Of a DNA stretch of 64,000 nucleotides, positions 43,663 to 53,423 are shown piece by piece; the stretch's first letter is position 1; each line of letters begins with the position of its first letter. The DNA comes from JAPOUP01 sp965203605 (lineage in GTDB: Bacteria; Pseudomonadota; Alphaproteobacteria; Rhodobacterales; Rhodobacteraceae). The notes under the pieces were generated by a model. That model saw nothing but the letters and a program-made list of their open reading frames with translations. It ran no database searches and was not told the DNA's origin. Position numbers and translations under genes: made by a program. The stretch is taken from the NCBI GenBank assembly GCA_965203605.1, contig OZ241902.1, positions 3,348,001 to 3,412,000 on the forward strand, given 5' to 3'.

Positions 43663-43860
43663 GTGAAGGATCCCGCCGAACCCTTCCGCAATCCGGCATC
43701 CCGGTCCCAGATCCAGTACAAAGCGCTCAGGGCCCACTTCCTCGAGGGGCTCGATGCAGGGACAGCCGTGGAACGCTTCGGCCACAGCCTCGGATCCTTC
43801 CGCAACCTGTGCACGAAGCTGCGCCGCGACCCCGATCTCTCCGCCTCGTATGTTCAGAGA
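43663..43860 (+). pseudogene. Transposase N-terminal fragment (same family as 50915-51545)
   Basis: From GTG 43663 the frame reads KDPAEPFRNPASRSQIQYKA then LRAHFLEGLDAGTAVERFGH and SLGSFRNLCTKLRRDPDLSA. This is the N-terminal helix-turn-helix domain of a large IS transposase group I know from proteobacteria but cannot name. The match stops after RRDPDLS. The next segment of the same family appears at 50915, after the nested insertions, so the two are probably halves of one gene. Confidence 0.65.
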
Positions 43861-44399
43861 ATCAGAAATGAAAGGAGGTGGTGGCTGTGGAAAAATCTGG
43901 CGCGCTTTCCTGTGCAGAACATGCCGGTTGCCTTCCGCCGTCCCTCCGGTCTGTTCCTGTGTCGGGGCCGACGCCGCCGGATCAGAACCGGCGGCGGCGG
44001 TGCGGGGCCCTGCCCCGCAGGACGGGTTGGACCGATACGGCCCTGGATCGCGACAGCGGATCCGTCCGGCAGCGTGGTCGGCCCGCCCTCCCGTCCGTCT
44101 CCCGGGTCCTCTTATGGGACCTTCAGGGTCAAGCCCCTTTTTCATGAATCCTCATGGCGTCACATCGGCGTCGCCGTTCCCTCGGTTTCGGACGGTGCCG
44201 GCACCGCCGGGGACCGTCCGGACAGAACGTCGCGGTTCCCTGGCGCGCCCGACGGCGCGGCCATCCTCCTGTCCGGTTCGGTTGGCCGGCGGACGCCGGC
44301 CCCGTGACCACAATGCCCGATTCGGGCGGCGCCACGTTCCGGGGGGCGGGACCCATCCGAGGGACGGCGCCGCGTCCTGCGGCGAACCATGGACCCGGT

Positions 44400-45111
44400 C
44401 GGTCACACGCCCTGCCCGGTTTCCCCGGAAGGCCCCGCCGGGCCGCCAGGGTGTTCCGTTGCCCTCCCACCCCCGTGCCCCGGACAGGACGGCGCGACCG
44501 GCAGCCTGCGCGCCAGCGCCCCCGCCTGCGCGACCGCCCAGGTGGCTCCGGAACCACGCGGAGAGGGCGCTGTCAGGCTGGTGCCGCAGCCAGCGCCAGG
44601 CCATCCGCACCGGATGCCTTCGCAGCATCGCGTTGCCCGCCTTGCCGAGCCCCTGGTCGTGACCGCCGCCCCCGCCCGCGAACGGGACCGGCGCCAGCCC
44701 CGCGGGGCTGGCCAGCCGCCGGCGGTTGCGCAGCTCCCTGTGGAAGGGCCCGCCGCCCAGCATCGGCGCGTCGTTCGCGCCGATCCCGCGCCGCCGGACC
44801 AGAACCGCCGCGTGGTGGGCGTTCGCCGGGGCCGCCCGCGGCCTGTCAACGGGCGGATCCGCCTCCTTCCCGGCGGCATCCGTGTGGAGGCCGGCGGGGG
44901 CCCGGCCCGATTCCTCCAGCGCGGCCGGGGATGCCGCCGGTCCCGGCCCAAAGTCCGGGCGGCAGCGCCCCGCCGTAGCCGGTCTCCATCCCGGCGGGCC
45001 GCTCCCGGAACCCCGGCCGCGCCGGATCCCCGGCCAACACCCCGTGCAGCCCCGTCAGTCCGTCAACCGTGTCCGCGAGCCGCCGGCGCTCCCTCACCAG
45101 GCGGTCCCGCC
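44400..45111 (-). pseudogene. IS110 transposase copy 2, middle and C-terminal part
   Basis: On the minus strand the text runs DRLVRERRRLADTVDGLTGL, LHGVLAGDPARPGFRERPAG and then, in another frame, LGGGPFHRELRNRRRLASPA, GLAPVPFAGGGGG and MLRRHPVRMAWRWLRHQPDS. At least two frameshifts are present, with an internal deletion between the linker and C-domain. Its N-terminal half lies at 47687-48162 beyond the IS66. Confidence 0.8.
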
Positions 45112-45193
45112 GTAAGCGGTTAAAGTACGGCGTCCATGGCGGTCCCACCCATCCTTTTCCGGTTTGACGGTATAGGGCATTGCCGGTTACCGG

Positions 45194-46880
45194 ATGGCCA
45201 TCGGGGCGGATCACTTCGGGGGCCGCCATGGCGACACGGTCGGGATCGGGGACGGACGGAACGGCCATCCGGATTCTCCGGATGCCGCCGGCATCGTCGG
45301 CGGGCCCGGACGGGAACTTTCCCGCTGGCTCGGGACCGGTGCCCTGCCGCCGGAGGTCGGGGAACCGCTCCGGTCGCCGGGCGGGCTGTCCGGACGTCTG
45401 GCGGACACGGCTGCGGCACAGGAGGGGCGGATCGCCGAACTGGTGGCGCAGGGCACCGCCCGGGAAGGCAGGGTCGCCGGGCTCCTGGCGCAGGTCACCG
45501 CCCTGACGGCCCGGATCACCCAGCTGGAGCGCGACCTGTACGGCCCGCGCCCGGAGAGGCTCGGGAAAGGGTCCGGCGTCCCGTCCGGCAAGGACGGCGG
45601 GGGTGGCGGGGACGGCCGTCGGCGGGGCGGCAGGCCGGGGCGCCGGAAGGAGCGCGGCGATTCGGTCGGCGATGCCGGGCTGCGCCCGGCGGAAAGGCCC
45701 CGGTTCCCGGCATCGCCGTGACGCCGCCCGAGGTCGACGGGCTGCCGGAGGACGGCCACCAGGTGGTCCCGGAGCGCGTCCACCGCCGGCTCGCCGCCGG
45801 CGGGTTCCGGCATGTGACCGTCCGCTACCGCTACGTCACGGTGAAGGTCAGGGGCTCCGACCGGCCCGTGTCCGCCCCGGCCCGCGAGGGTGTCTCCAGG
45901 AGCGGCCGCGCCGACGTGTCCCTCCTCGCCGGGATGCCCGTCGACAGGTTCATGTGGCGCCTGCCGCTTCATCGCCGGCACCGGATGCCGGCCGACACCG
46001 GCATCACCGTCAGCCGCGGTTCCCCGATCCTGTGGGCCAACCGGGCCATCTCGCTGCCGGGGCCGGTCCACGACGCCCAGTGGCGGTCGGTGCCGGGAGC
46101 GCCGTCATCCAGATGGACGGGACGCCGATCCGGGCCGGTCGGCATCCGGGAAAGCCGGGCAGCATGCGGAAGGGCCATCTCTGGCCGGTGCCCGGCGACC
46201 GCGGCGGGGCCGTGCCGCCGTTCGCGGACTCCAGCAGGCACGGGAACGCGGCGAGGTTCCCCGGAAACTGCAGCGGAGCCCTTGTGACCGACGGCCACCG
46301 CGCCTACGAGGCCTGTGTCGCGGCCCGCGGCGGCGCGGTCACCCACCAGGCGTGCTGGGCACATACCCGCCGCAACTTCCGGGAACTGAGGGAAAGCCAC
46401 CCGGAGACGGCCGGCGAGGCGCTGGACCTGACCGGCGCGGTCTACGGGACCGGGAGGGAGACCGCCCGCCTGCCGGCGCCGGAGAGGCTGGCGGCCCGGC
46501 GGACCCGTTCGCGGGCGGCGGTCGCCGCGTTCCGGGACTGGCGCCGCCGGACGCCGGGGATCCGGCGACGGCGCCGGGACACCCGGTCCGCAGGGCGATC
46601 GCCCACCCCACGGAGCGGTGGGCGGCGCTGGAGACGTTCCTCGACAACCCCGACGTGCCGCCGGACACGAACCTGGGCGGGAACGCGCCGCCTCCGGTGA
46701 AACCCGGCCAGCGGAACTGGCTCCTCCCCTGGACGCCGGACGGGGCGGAGAACATTGGGGTCATCAACGGGCTGCCCGCCACCTGCCGGATGCAGGGTGT
46801 CGGCCCGCGCGCCTGGCTGACCGACGTGCCGCTGCGGGTCGACACCCATCCGGCCGACCGGGTCGGCGGGCTGACACCGA
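45194..46880 (+). pseudogene. tnpC: IS66 transposase TnpC, frameshifted
   Basis: The leucine-zipper-like N-part (LTARITQLERDLYGPRPERL) and the PPEVDGLPEDG zinc-finger region without its cysteines come first. LLAGMPVDRFMWRLPLHRRH follows in a second frame. A third frame has QMDGTPIRAGRHPGK (first Asp region), LVTDGHRAYEACVA (second Asp) and CWAHTRRNFRELRE. A fourth has TNLGGNAPPPVKPGQRNWLL where the Asn-Asn-x-x-Glu motif should be; the Glu is lost. Four frames and a missing catalytic residue make it inactive. Confidence 0.85.
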
Positions 46881-46950
46881 GGCGGTGCAGGGCGCTGTTC
46901 GCAGCCTGCCCGATGGCGTCCGACGTCGGACGGGTCACGGCGGGCCTGCC

Positions 46951-47289
46951 TCACGCCGCCGCCGGGACCGTATGGCGCATGCGCCGCCGCCGGACGGTGA
47001 TGTCTATCCCGTCCAGCAGCGCCGACAGCCCGGTCCGCGACAGCGATACCGACCGGCCTGCCCCGGCCGGCGGGGCCGCGGACAGGCCCCGCTCCAGCCG
47101 CCTGGCCCGGATGAAATGGCCGCCGTGCCCGGAGCCGGGCACCTTCACCATCGTCCGGCGCCGGTTCACGAACACGTACCAGCGCCCGCAGGCCGGGTTC
47201 TCCCCGGGATGGCCTGTGACCAGGCCGACCGGGCCGTCGAGGCCGCCGCGCATGTCCGTCGGCCCGCCCGGCGGCCATCCGCCCGGCAT
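46951..47289 (-). pseudogene. tnpB: IS66 TnpB (Orf2), inverted relative to tnpC
   Basis: The 112-residue frame reads MPGGWPPGGPTDMRGGLDGP, CGRWYVFVNRRRTMVKVPGS, then FIRARRLERGLSAAPPAGAG and LSALLDGIDI. This matches IS66 TnpB (VxxAxGxTDMRKGFDGL, VFxxRRRxxxKxLxWDGxG, KRLERGRFxWP, LxLLLEGID). The WDG part reads GSGHGG and its tail is altered. It lies on the minus strand, opposite in direction to tnpC. Confidence 0.78.
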
Positions 47290-47591
47290 CGGGACCGCCT
47301 CAGGCGGAGCGTGACGCCGCCGCCGGGCGACAGCCCGCCGTCCCAGCCCCGCTCCGCTTCCACGACCCCGCCGGAGCCGCCGGTCCCGCCCGTGGCGGCG
47401 CCGCCGGTCAGGCCGCGCCTGCGGCGCCAGCTCCGGGACGTCCTCACCGGAACCCCGCGGCTCTGGCGGAAGCTGGCCTGCGAGCCGTCCCAGCGCCCGA
47501 ACGCCGCATAAGCTCCTCCCACTCCGCCTCGCTCCGGACCCTCCGGGCCGGAACGTCGGCGGTCATTGCGTTCATATCCACCGTCATGCAC
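47290..47591 (-). pseudogene. tnpA: IS66 TnpA (Orf1), degraded
   Basis: Two overlapping minus frames give VRSEAEWEELMRRSGAG and, after a shift, GRWDGSQASFRQSRGVPVRT and SWRRRRGL. This fits the short IS66 Orf1 type with an initial SEAEWxxLI helix and a helix-turn-helix ending in WRRRL. Immediately upstream of tnpB on the same strand. Not functional. Confidence 0.55.
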
Positions 47592-47686
47592 AATCCTCCG
47601 GTCACGCTGGATGGACCGGGGAACCCTCCCGCACTCCGGAGGCGCTGATCAAGGCGAATGAGCTACGTCGCGCTTTAGTCGCTTAC

Positions 47687-48162
47687 GTCCCGCCGTCGCG
47701 GCAGCCGCCTCGCGTCCTCCTCCGCGACCGTCGGGACCCGCACCGGCGACATCGCGTCCCGGTCACCACCGTCCCAGGCCGGCGGCGCCCGCACCATCCG
47801 GCGGGCGTCGATCCGGTCCGTCCTCACTTTCCTCTTCCCGCGCACCACCTCCAGGCTCGCCGGGTGGCGGACCACCACCTCCAGGTCCCCGCCCTCGAGC
47901 CGCCGGGCCACCGGAAGCCCTGGTGGCCGGCCCCGTAGCCCGGCATCACCCGCACATGGCCGCCGGAGCCGCCGATCCGGTCACGCGCCCGCCCGGGCGT
48001 CGCCGGAAGCCCGTCCACATCGTGCGGCGCCAGCCTGTGCAGGCCGGCCCCCGCCGTGTCGGACGGATCGCCCACCGCGGGTATCCAGCTCCTGCCGCTC
48101 ACCTGCAGCGCCGCGTGGACCGTGGTACCGTTCCCCTCGAAGGGGGTCTTCGAACCAGTCAT
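47687..48162 (-). pseudogene. IS110 transposase copy 2, N-terminal part
   Basis: From 48162 the minus strand reads MTGSKTPFEGNGTTVHAALQ, VRVMPGYGAGHQGFRWPGG, then shifts frame at 47903 to MARRLEGGDLEVVVRHPASL, TDRIDARRMVRAPPAWDGGD and EEDARRLPRRRD, where IS66 interrupts it. The VRVMLVYEAG active-site strand is altered to VRVMPGYGAG, losing the acidic residue. The frameshift after GHQGF is identical to that in copies 1 and 3. Confidence 0.82.
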
Positions 48163-48343
48163 TCCATTCCCCTTTCAATGCGCAGGGGTTGCCGTCCATC
48201 GGCCCCCTGCCACAGCATCCTGACCTACCGTCAACACCCTGCACCGAATCACCCGCGAAGGCAGACGCCGGCGCGTCCCATGGCATCTGGATGGATGCCT
48301 GGGTTTCGGAACCGGATCATCGCGGGGACAGGAGCGGGAGAGC

Positions 48344-49026
48344 ATGACAGCAATGGTCGCAGGAATCGACGTAAGCAGGCGTACACCCGACATCCACGTC
48401 AACGGAAGGGACTTCACGGCCACCAACGACAGCGACGGCCTGCGCAGGGTCGCCCGCCTCCTCAGGGAGGGCGGCGCCGTGAAGGCCGTCATGGAGGCGA
48501 CGGGGCGCATGCACCGGGCGCTGCCGCAGTCGCTGCACGCCAGGGGTTTCGCCACCCTCGTGGTGAACCCCCGCCAGGCCCGGGACCTCCCGAAGGCCGC
48601 CGGGGCGCTGGGGAGGACGGACAGGGTGGACGCCAGGATACTGGCGGCCTTCGGGGCCGCGTTCCCGGACATGCGGGCCACGGAGCCGGCCAGCGCCGCC
48701 ATCGACCGGCTCCGCGACATGCCGGTGCTGCGGGACAGGCCCGTGGACCGGCGCGCCGGGACGCCGGAGTTCGCCGACAGCCACCGCATCCTGACCCCGG
48801 TGCCCGGCATCGGCCCCGTCACCGCGGCGGCCCTGGTCGCATGGATGGCGGAGCCGGGCGCCATCGGCAACCGGCAGGCCGCCTCCCTGCTGGGCGTGGC
48901 CCCCTCCCCCGCGACAGCGGCACCCTGAAAGGCGGGAGGCACATCGGCGGCGGAAGGAGGCGGCCGGGGGACGTCGCCTGCATGGCGGCGCTGCCGTCCG
49001 GCAGGTGCTCCCCGGACATGGGGGAG
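48344..49026 (+). pseudogene. IS110/IS1111-type transposase, first part
   Basis: ATG 48344 (GGGAGAGC upstream) starts MTAMVAGIDVSRRTPDIHVN with the first catalytic Asp. VMEATGRMHRALPQSLHARG has the Glu and GRTDRVDARILAAFG the TDRxDA motif. A deletion removes most of the central linker. PVPGIGPVTAAALVAWM and IGNRQAASLLGVAP follow. The frame then stops in ATAAP, while another frame continues SGTLKGGRHIGGGRRRPGDV and CSPDMGEL until IS110 copy 3 interrupts at 49027. The last 45 codons resume at 50607. Confidence 0.82.
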
Positions 49027-50606
49027 CTCTTATGAGACCTTACAGGTCAAGCGCCCTTCTTCATGAAACTTTTTTTCATAGCCTCACATCGGCGTCCCTC
49101 CCTCCGTCGGGGGCGGCTTCCGTGCCACCGGGGAAGTCCAGACAGAACGTCGCGGTTCCATGACGCGCCCGACGACGCGTCCATACTCCTGTCCGGTTCG
49201 GTTGGCCGATGGCGGCCCCGTGACCACGATGCCCGATTCGGGCGGCGCCACGTTCCGGGGGGCGGGACCCATCCGATGGCCGGTGCCGCGTCCTGCGGCG
49301 AACCATGCTCCGCCACCCGCGCCCGTGCCTGCGACAGGACGGCGCCCTGCGGCACCAGCCCGGTGGTGGCGAACCGCCACGGCGCGACCGGCAGCCTGCG
49401 GGCCAGCGCCACGATCCCCCGTCGGCGCGAACGCCCGTCGCGGGCGCTCACGTAATCCCTGAACCACGCCGGGAGCGCGCTGTCGGGCTGGTGCCGCAGC
49501 CAGCGCCAGGCCATCCGCACCAGGTGCTTTCGCAGCATCGCGCTGCCCGCCTTGCCGAGCCCCTGGTCGTTGTCGACGCCCCCGCCCGCGAACGGGACCG
49601 GCGCCAGCCCCGCGGGGCTGGCCAGCTGCCGGCGGTTGCGCAGCTCCCGGTGGAAGGGCCCGCCGCCCAGCATCAGGGCGTCGTTCGGGCCGATCCCGCG
49701 CAGCCGGCCCGGCGCCGCCGCGTGGTGGGCGGTCGCCGGGGCCGCCCGCGGCCCGTTGGCGGCCGTGCGGGACGGATCCGCCCCGCGCGACGCCCCGGCA
49801 TCTCCATCCTGCTCGCCCCGGCCACCTTCATCTCCGCACACACCAGCTCCAGCCGGCCGGGAATGCCCCCGGTCCCGGCCAGCAGCTCCGGCGGCAGCGG
49901 CTCCCCGTAGCCGGTCCGCATCCCGCCGGGCCGTTCCCGGAACCCCGGCCCCGCCGGATTCACGCCGGACAGTCCGTGCAGCCCCGTAAGCCCGTCGACG
50001 GCGTCCGGGAGTCGGCGGCGCTCCTGCACCGGACGCTCCCGCCGGCGCGGCAGCCGCCTGCTGTCCTCCTCCGCGACGCCCGGGACCCGCACCCGCGACA
50101 TCGCGTCCCGGTCGCCGCCGTCCCAGACCGGCGGCGCACGGACCATCCGGCGGGCGTCGATCCGGTCCGTCCTCACCTTTCTCTTCCCGCCCACCACCTC
50201 CAGGTCCCCGCCCTCCAGCCGCCGGGCCACCGGAAGCCCTGGTGGCCCGCCTCGTACACCAGCATCACCCGGACATCCCCGCCGGCCGCGGCGGCCCGCT
50301 CCCGTGCCCGCCCGGGTTTCCCCAGAAGTCCATCAACGTCCTGAGGCGCCAGCCTGTGCATGCCGGCCCCCGCCGTGTCGGACGGATCGCCCACCGCCAG
50401 CACCCAACTCCTGCCGCTCACCTGCAGAGCCGACTGAACCGTGCTGGCGTTCCCCTCGAAGGGGGTTTTCGAACCAGACATCCTTCTCTCCTTTCACAGG
50501 GCGGGGATCGCCGTCTGTCGGCTCCCCGCCACTACATGTTGATCCATCGTCATTCCCTTGCACCGAATCACCCGCGAAGGCAAACGGCGGCCCGTCCCAT
50601 GGCATC
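49027..50606 (-). mobile_element. IS110-family element, copy 3, inserted in IS1111-type element
   Basis: It spans the same CTCTTATGAG to GGCATCT ends as the other two copies. Excising it with one CT dinucleotide kept rejoins the host gene as M-G-E-L-C-Q-R-L-R-E-R-G, which fits IS1111 transposases exactly. The shared CT at both edges is the likely recombination core. Length about 1.58 kb. Confidence 0.85.
49330..50481 (-). pseudogene. IS110 transposase copy 3, frameshifted
   Basis: From 50481: MSGSKTPFEGNASTVQSALQ, VRVMLVYEAGHQGFRWPGG, then the common frameshift to MARRLEGGDLEVV. A nine-residue deletion removes RHPASLEVV. GGKRKVRTDRIDARRMVRAP and the linker follow, then a further shift and partial loss near 49800 before RLRGIGPNDALMLGGGPFHR, AGLAPVPFAGGGVDNDQGLG and MLRKHLVRMAWRWLRHQPDS. 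Dead, but the least decayed of the three C-domains. Confidence 0.82.
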
Positions 50607-50743
50607 TGTGCCAACGGCTCCGGGAGAGGGGCAGGCCACACAGGGTCGCCCCCGTCGCCGTCATGGGCGGGCCGGGCGTGACCGCCAACGCCCTTCTCCG
50701 CGACCGCCGGGTGTGGGAGGAGCGGACGGCGGACACCGCCTGA
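50607..50743 (+). pseudogene. IS110/IS1111-type transposase, C-terminal part
   Basis: The frame CQRLRERGRPHRVAPVAVMG, GPGVTANALLRDRRVWEERT and ADTA before a stop is the end of IS1111-type transposases (KPHKVALVAVMRKLIVTANALLRD). The MRKL part is altered to MGGP. It continues the gene interrupted at 49026. Confidence 0.82.
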
Positions 50744-50914
50744 CACCCGGACGGACCGTCGCGGTCCGGCACGGAAACGAATCACCTTCGGGCCGGCCGG
50801 GGTCTCCCCGGCGGGCGCTTCCGGCGTGCCCGGACGGCGCCGCCTGTGGGGAACGCTGTGGAAAGGTCCGGGACAGCCGGATCCGGAACCCGGAAAAAAC
50901 GGAAAAAAAGCCGG

Positions 50915-51545
50915 ATCCGGGCTTGATTTCCAACATGGATGCTTCCTCGCCGAACGCAGGCCGAAGCCGAACCCCGATGAGCCTCTCAGGCTGCGGCGGG
51001 AGCGGAGCATCCTGGAGCTTCGCGGAAAGGGCGGCCTTTCGGTCGGGGAAATCAGCGGGAGGCCCGAACAGGAGGGGATGCCCGCCGGCACGACGGGCGT
51101 GTACCGCACCCTTCGCAGGAACGGCATCGGCAAGCTGCCGCGCCGTACGCCTGCGGAGAGGGCTGCGGCGCTGCGGCCCGATTCCGCTCCGGCCGCCGAT
51201 GCCGGAAAACTCGACCTGACGCCGCGGCGTCTGCGCACCGGCTTCGGCGGACTGTTCCTGTTCGTACCCGATCTCGTCCGCATCGATCTCGATCGGATCG
51301 TCACCGACAGCCACATGCCGGGCAGCGCGATGGTTCCGGCGGGCCATGCCTTCCGGTCCCTGCTGGCGCTGAAGCTCCGGGGGATCGGAAGGCCGCCGCA
51401 TATCATGGCCGACATCCCCGACCCCGGCATCGCCCTGTTCGCCGGGCTGAACGTCATGCCGAAACGCCCATGCCTGACGGAGTGTTCCGGGTGCGTCGAC
51501 CCAAAGCTGCGCACCCGCCTCATGGACCGCTGGCACCGGGCGCCG
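50915..51545 (+). pseudogene. Transposase middle fragment, continuation of 43663-43860
   Basis: The frame reads FLAERRPKPNPDEPLRLRRE, ILELRGKGGLSVGEISGRPE and YRTLRRNGIGKLPRRTPAER. It continues with DLTPRRLRTGFGGLFLFVPD, MPGSAMVPAGHAFRSLLALK and GLNVMPKRPCLTECSGCVDP, ending RLMDRWHR where the match stops at 51545. This is the part after the N-terminal helix-turn-helix in the same transposase group as 43663-43860. The catalytic C-terminal half is missing. Confidence 0.7.
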
Positions 51546-51718
51546 CACCTTACAACAGTTCACACCTGTATATCTGATCCGGCTGGCTTATATGGCGGGC
51601 ATGCAGGTCGGTCTCCGCCATTTCGATTCGCACACGCCTGTCTGGCTCGCCGGGGCGCTCCGCGTCGGATCCGTACGCCGCCCCGGCCGTCCCCGCCGGT
51701 GCCGTCCCCGACACGGCG

Positions 51719-52880
51719 GTGGCCCTCCCTCTGGAGGGGCTCGGCCCCGTCACGCTGGACCCGGTGGGCGGCGCCGACGACCGCCGGCTGTGGGAGGCGA
51801 TGGTGGCGCGGCGCCATCCGCGGGGCTGGGCGCGTCCTCCCGGCGGCCAGGTCAGATACCGGGTCCGCCCGGAGCGCCACGGGGCGCTGGGCGGGATCGG
51901 CTTCGGTTCGGCGACCTGGAGGCTCGCGGCGCGCGACGCCTGGATCGGCTGGTCCGCCGACGCCCGCGCCGCGAACATCACCCGCGTGGTCCGCCGCCAC
52001 CGCTTCCCGCTGACGCCCGGCGTCCGGGTGTACGGCCTCGCGTCCGAGGTCCCGCCCATGGCGGCGGCGCGTGTCGCGGACGACTGGGAGGCCCGTTACT
52101 CCGTGCGCCCGGTGGCGGTCTGTACGCACGTCGGACCGGAGCACGACGGCTACTGCTTCCACCGCGCCGGCTGGACCTGCGCCGGGCACGGCAGCGGGCG
52201 CAGGTCGGTGGCCGGGACGGTGCGGGTCCTGGCGCTGGAGGACGGCTGGCGGGAGGCGCTCGGAAAGACGGAGCGCCGCCCCGTCGGGACGATGGCCGGG
52301 GCGTACGACGGCGGCGGGATGGACTGGGCGGAGCGGGAGTACGGGCGTTCGGGCCACACCGACGGGCGGGTGCGGCGGCGCATCGTTGACATGGGACGGG
52401 CCTGGCTGGGGAACATGGGCGAGGACCTGCCGGTCATCTTCCCGACGAAGGCGGGGAGACAGGCCGCGTACCGGCTGCTGTCCAACCGGAGGGTGACCAT
52501 GGAACACATCCTGCAGCGGCGCCACGAGGCGACCGCCGACCGCTGCCGGGACGGGTCGCTGATCCCCGCCATACAGGACACCACGACGCCCGACCACACC
52601 AGCCTGGAGACCAGGAGGGGCTTGGCGGAGATCGGCGGCGGCGCCGGCATCCCCGCCCACGCCGGGCTGGCGGTGACCGCGGAGGGCAGGCCGCCGGGCC
52701 TGTTCACCATGGTTCCGGACCCTGAGGTCCGGCACCCGTATCAGGGACCGGTGGCTGGACACCGCCGACGGCCCGCCCAGGTGCCTCGCCTTCGACGCCG
52801 TCACCGCCAGCCGCGTCGCCGACATCACCATGCTCGCCCGCGAGCGGCCGGACACCCCGGCCACCGAGGTCTACCCTGAG
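51719..52880 (+). pseudogene. DUF4338 (DruA-like) plus Tn5-like transposase, internal deletion
   Basis: Residues 1-180 match the DUF4338 domain, also found in DruA of the Druantia defence system: GGQVRYRVRPERHGALGGIG, TWRLAARDAWIGWS, VRVYGLASEVPPMAAARVAD, CFHRAGWTCAGHGSGRRS. Next comes the Tn5-type DNA-binding domain (WAEREYGRSGHTDGRVRRRI, AGRQAAYRLLSNRRVTMEHI) and the first catalytic Asp region (PAIQDTTTPDHTSLETRRGL). After about 52740 the frame shifts and only a C-terminal helix remains (MLARERPDTPATEVY). The rest of the RNase-H-fold core is missing, so it cannot transpose. Its start is unclear because upstream text is also disturbed. Confidence 0.7.
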
Positions 52881-52911
52881 CGGGACATACAGCCGCCTAG
52901 AGGGCTTCCTG

Positions 52912-53400
52912 ATGAAAGCGAAACGGGCAGGCCAAGATGTTTCGGGATTGTCCGCGGCGGTTTCCGGTCAACTTGTCGCGGCGATGGAAGAACTCGAGAA
53001 CAATATTCACGAACATGCCGATGCCCCCGACACTGGTATCATTGCCCACAGGGCCGAACCCGGCGCGTTCGAATTCGTCGTCGCAGATCGCGGCATCGGC
53101 GTCTTGCGCAGCCTGCGCCGCTGCGCGGCCTATGCCGCGCTACCCGACGAAGGAAAGGCGCTTGAAGCTGCGTTGACGGACGGCGTGTCGCGCCACGGGC
53201 CGGACAGCAATCACGGCCACGGCTTCAGGCCGATCTTCACTGGTCTATTGAACCTGCACGGTGAACTGAGGTTCCGCTCCGGCGATCACACCATCACAAT
53301 GGACGGGACGAGCCCGACGCTTGCCGTATCGAGGATCACACAAAGGGTGCCGATGGATGGCTTCTTTGCGAGCGTAAGGTGCCACGCGGAACCGCGATAA
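52912..53400 (+). CDS. GHKL-type ATP-binding protein, N-terminally truncated
   Basis: The 162 residues hold a histidine-kinase-like ATPase domain: N-box AAMEELENNIHEHADA, G1 box VVADRGIGVLRSLRR, G2 box SNHGHGFRPIFTGLLNLHG. Related proteins usually have 100 or more further N-terminal residues and often travel with STAS-like partners in defence or signalling loci. The missing N-terminus coincides with the transposase junction at about 52880, so the gene is probably a remnant. It converges on the Gabija-type operon, 23 bases from its end. Confidence 0.7.
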   Translation: MKAKRAGQDVSGLSAAVSGQLVAAMEELENNIHEHADAPDTGIIAHRAEPGAFEFVVADRGIGVLRSLRRCAAYAALPDEGKALEAALTDGVSRHGPDSNHGHGFRPIFTGLLNLHGELRFRSGDHTITMDGTSPTLAVSRITQRVPMDGFFASVRCHAEPR

Positions 53401-53423
53401 ACGGTCACAGCCGCAAGAGAAGC

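Larger units (their letters stand above)
45112..47686. mobile_element. IS66-family element with convergent tnpC and tnpAB
   Basis: Ends are GTAAGCGGTTAAAGTACGGC at 45112 and the complement of CGCTTTAGTCGCTTAC ending at 47686, the GTAAGCG terminus known for IS66. The 8-bp sequence GTCCCGCC is duplicated at 45104-45111 and 47687-47694, the normal IS66 target duplication. The element is 2575 bp. tnpC is on the plus strand, while tnpA and tnpB are on the minus strand; in standard IS66 all three point the same way. All three genes are damaged. Confidence 0.88.
44109..48288 (-). mobile_element. IS110-family element, copy 2, split by IS66
   Basis: The two parts are 44109-45111 and 47687-48288. The left part starts with the CTCTTATGGGACC end and the right part ends with CCATGGCATCT, as in the other copies. 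The IS66 element lies between them with a perfect 8-bp duplication. Joining the halves restores the transposase text EEDARRLPRRRD then RLVRERRRL, which proves they were one element. Confidence 0.88.

Noticed and set aside
43217..52880. CRISPR array or tandem repeats in the GC-rich block
   Set aside because: The repeated sequences are three dispersed IS110 copies of over 1 kb, not short regularly spaced repeats.
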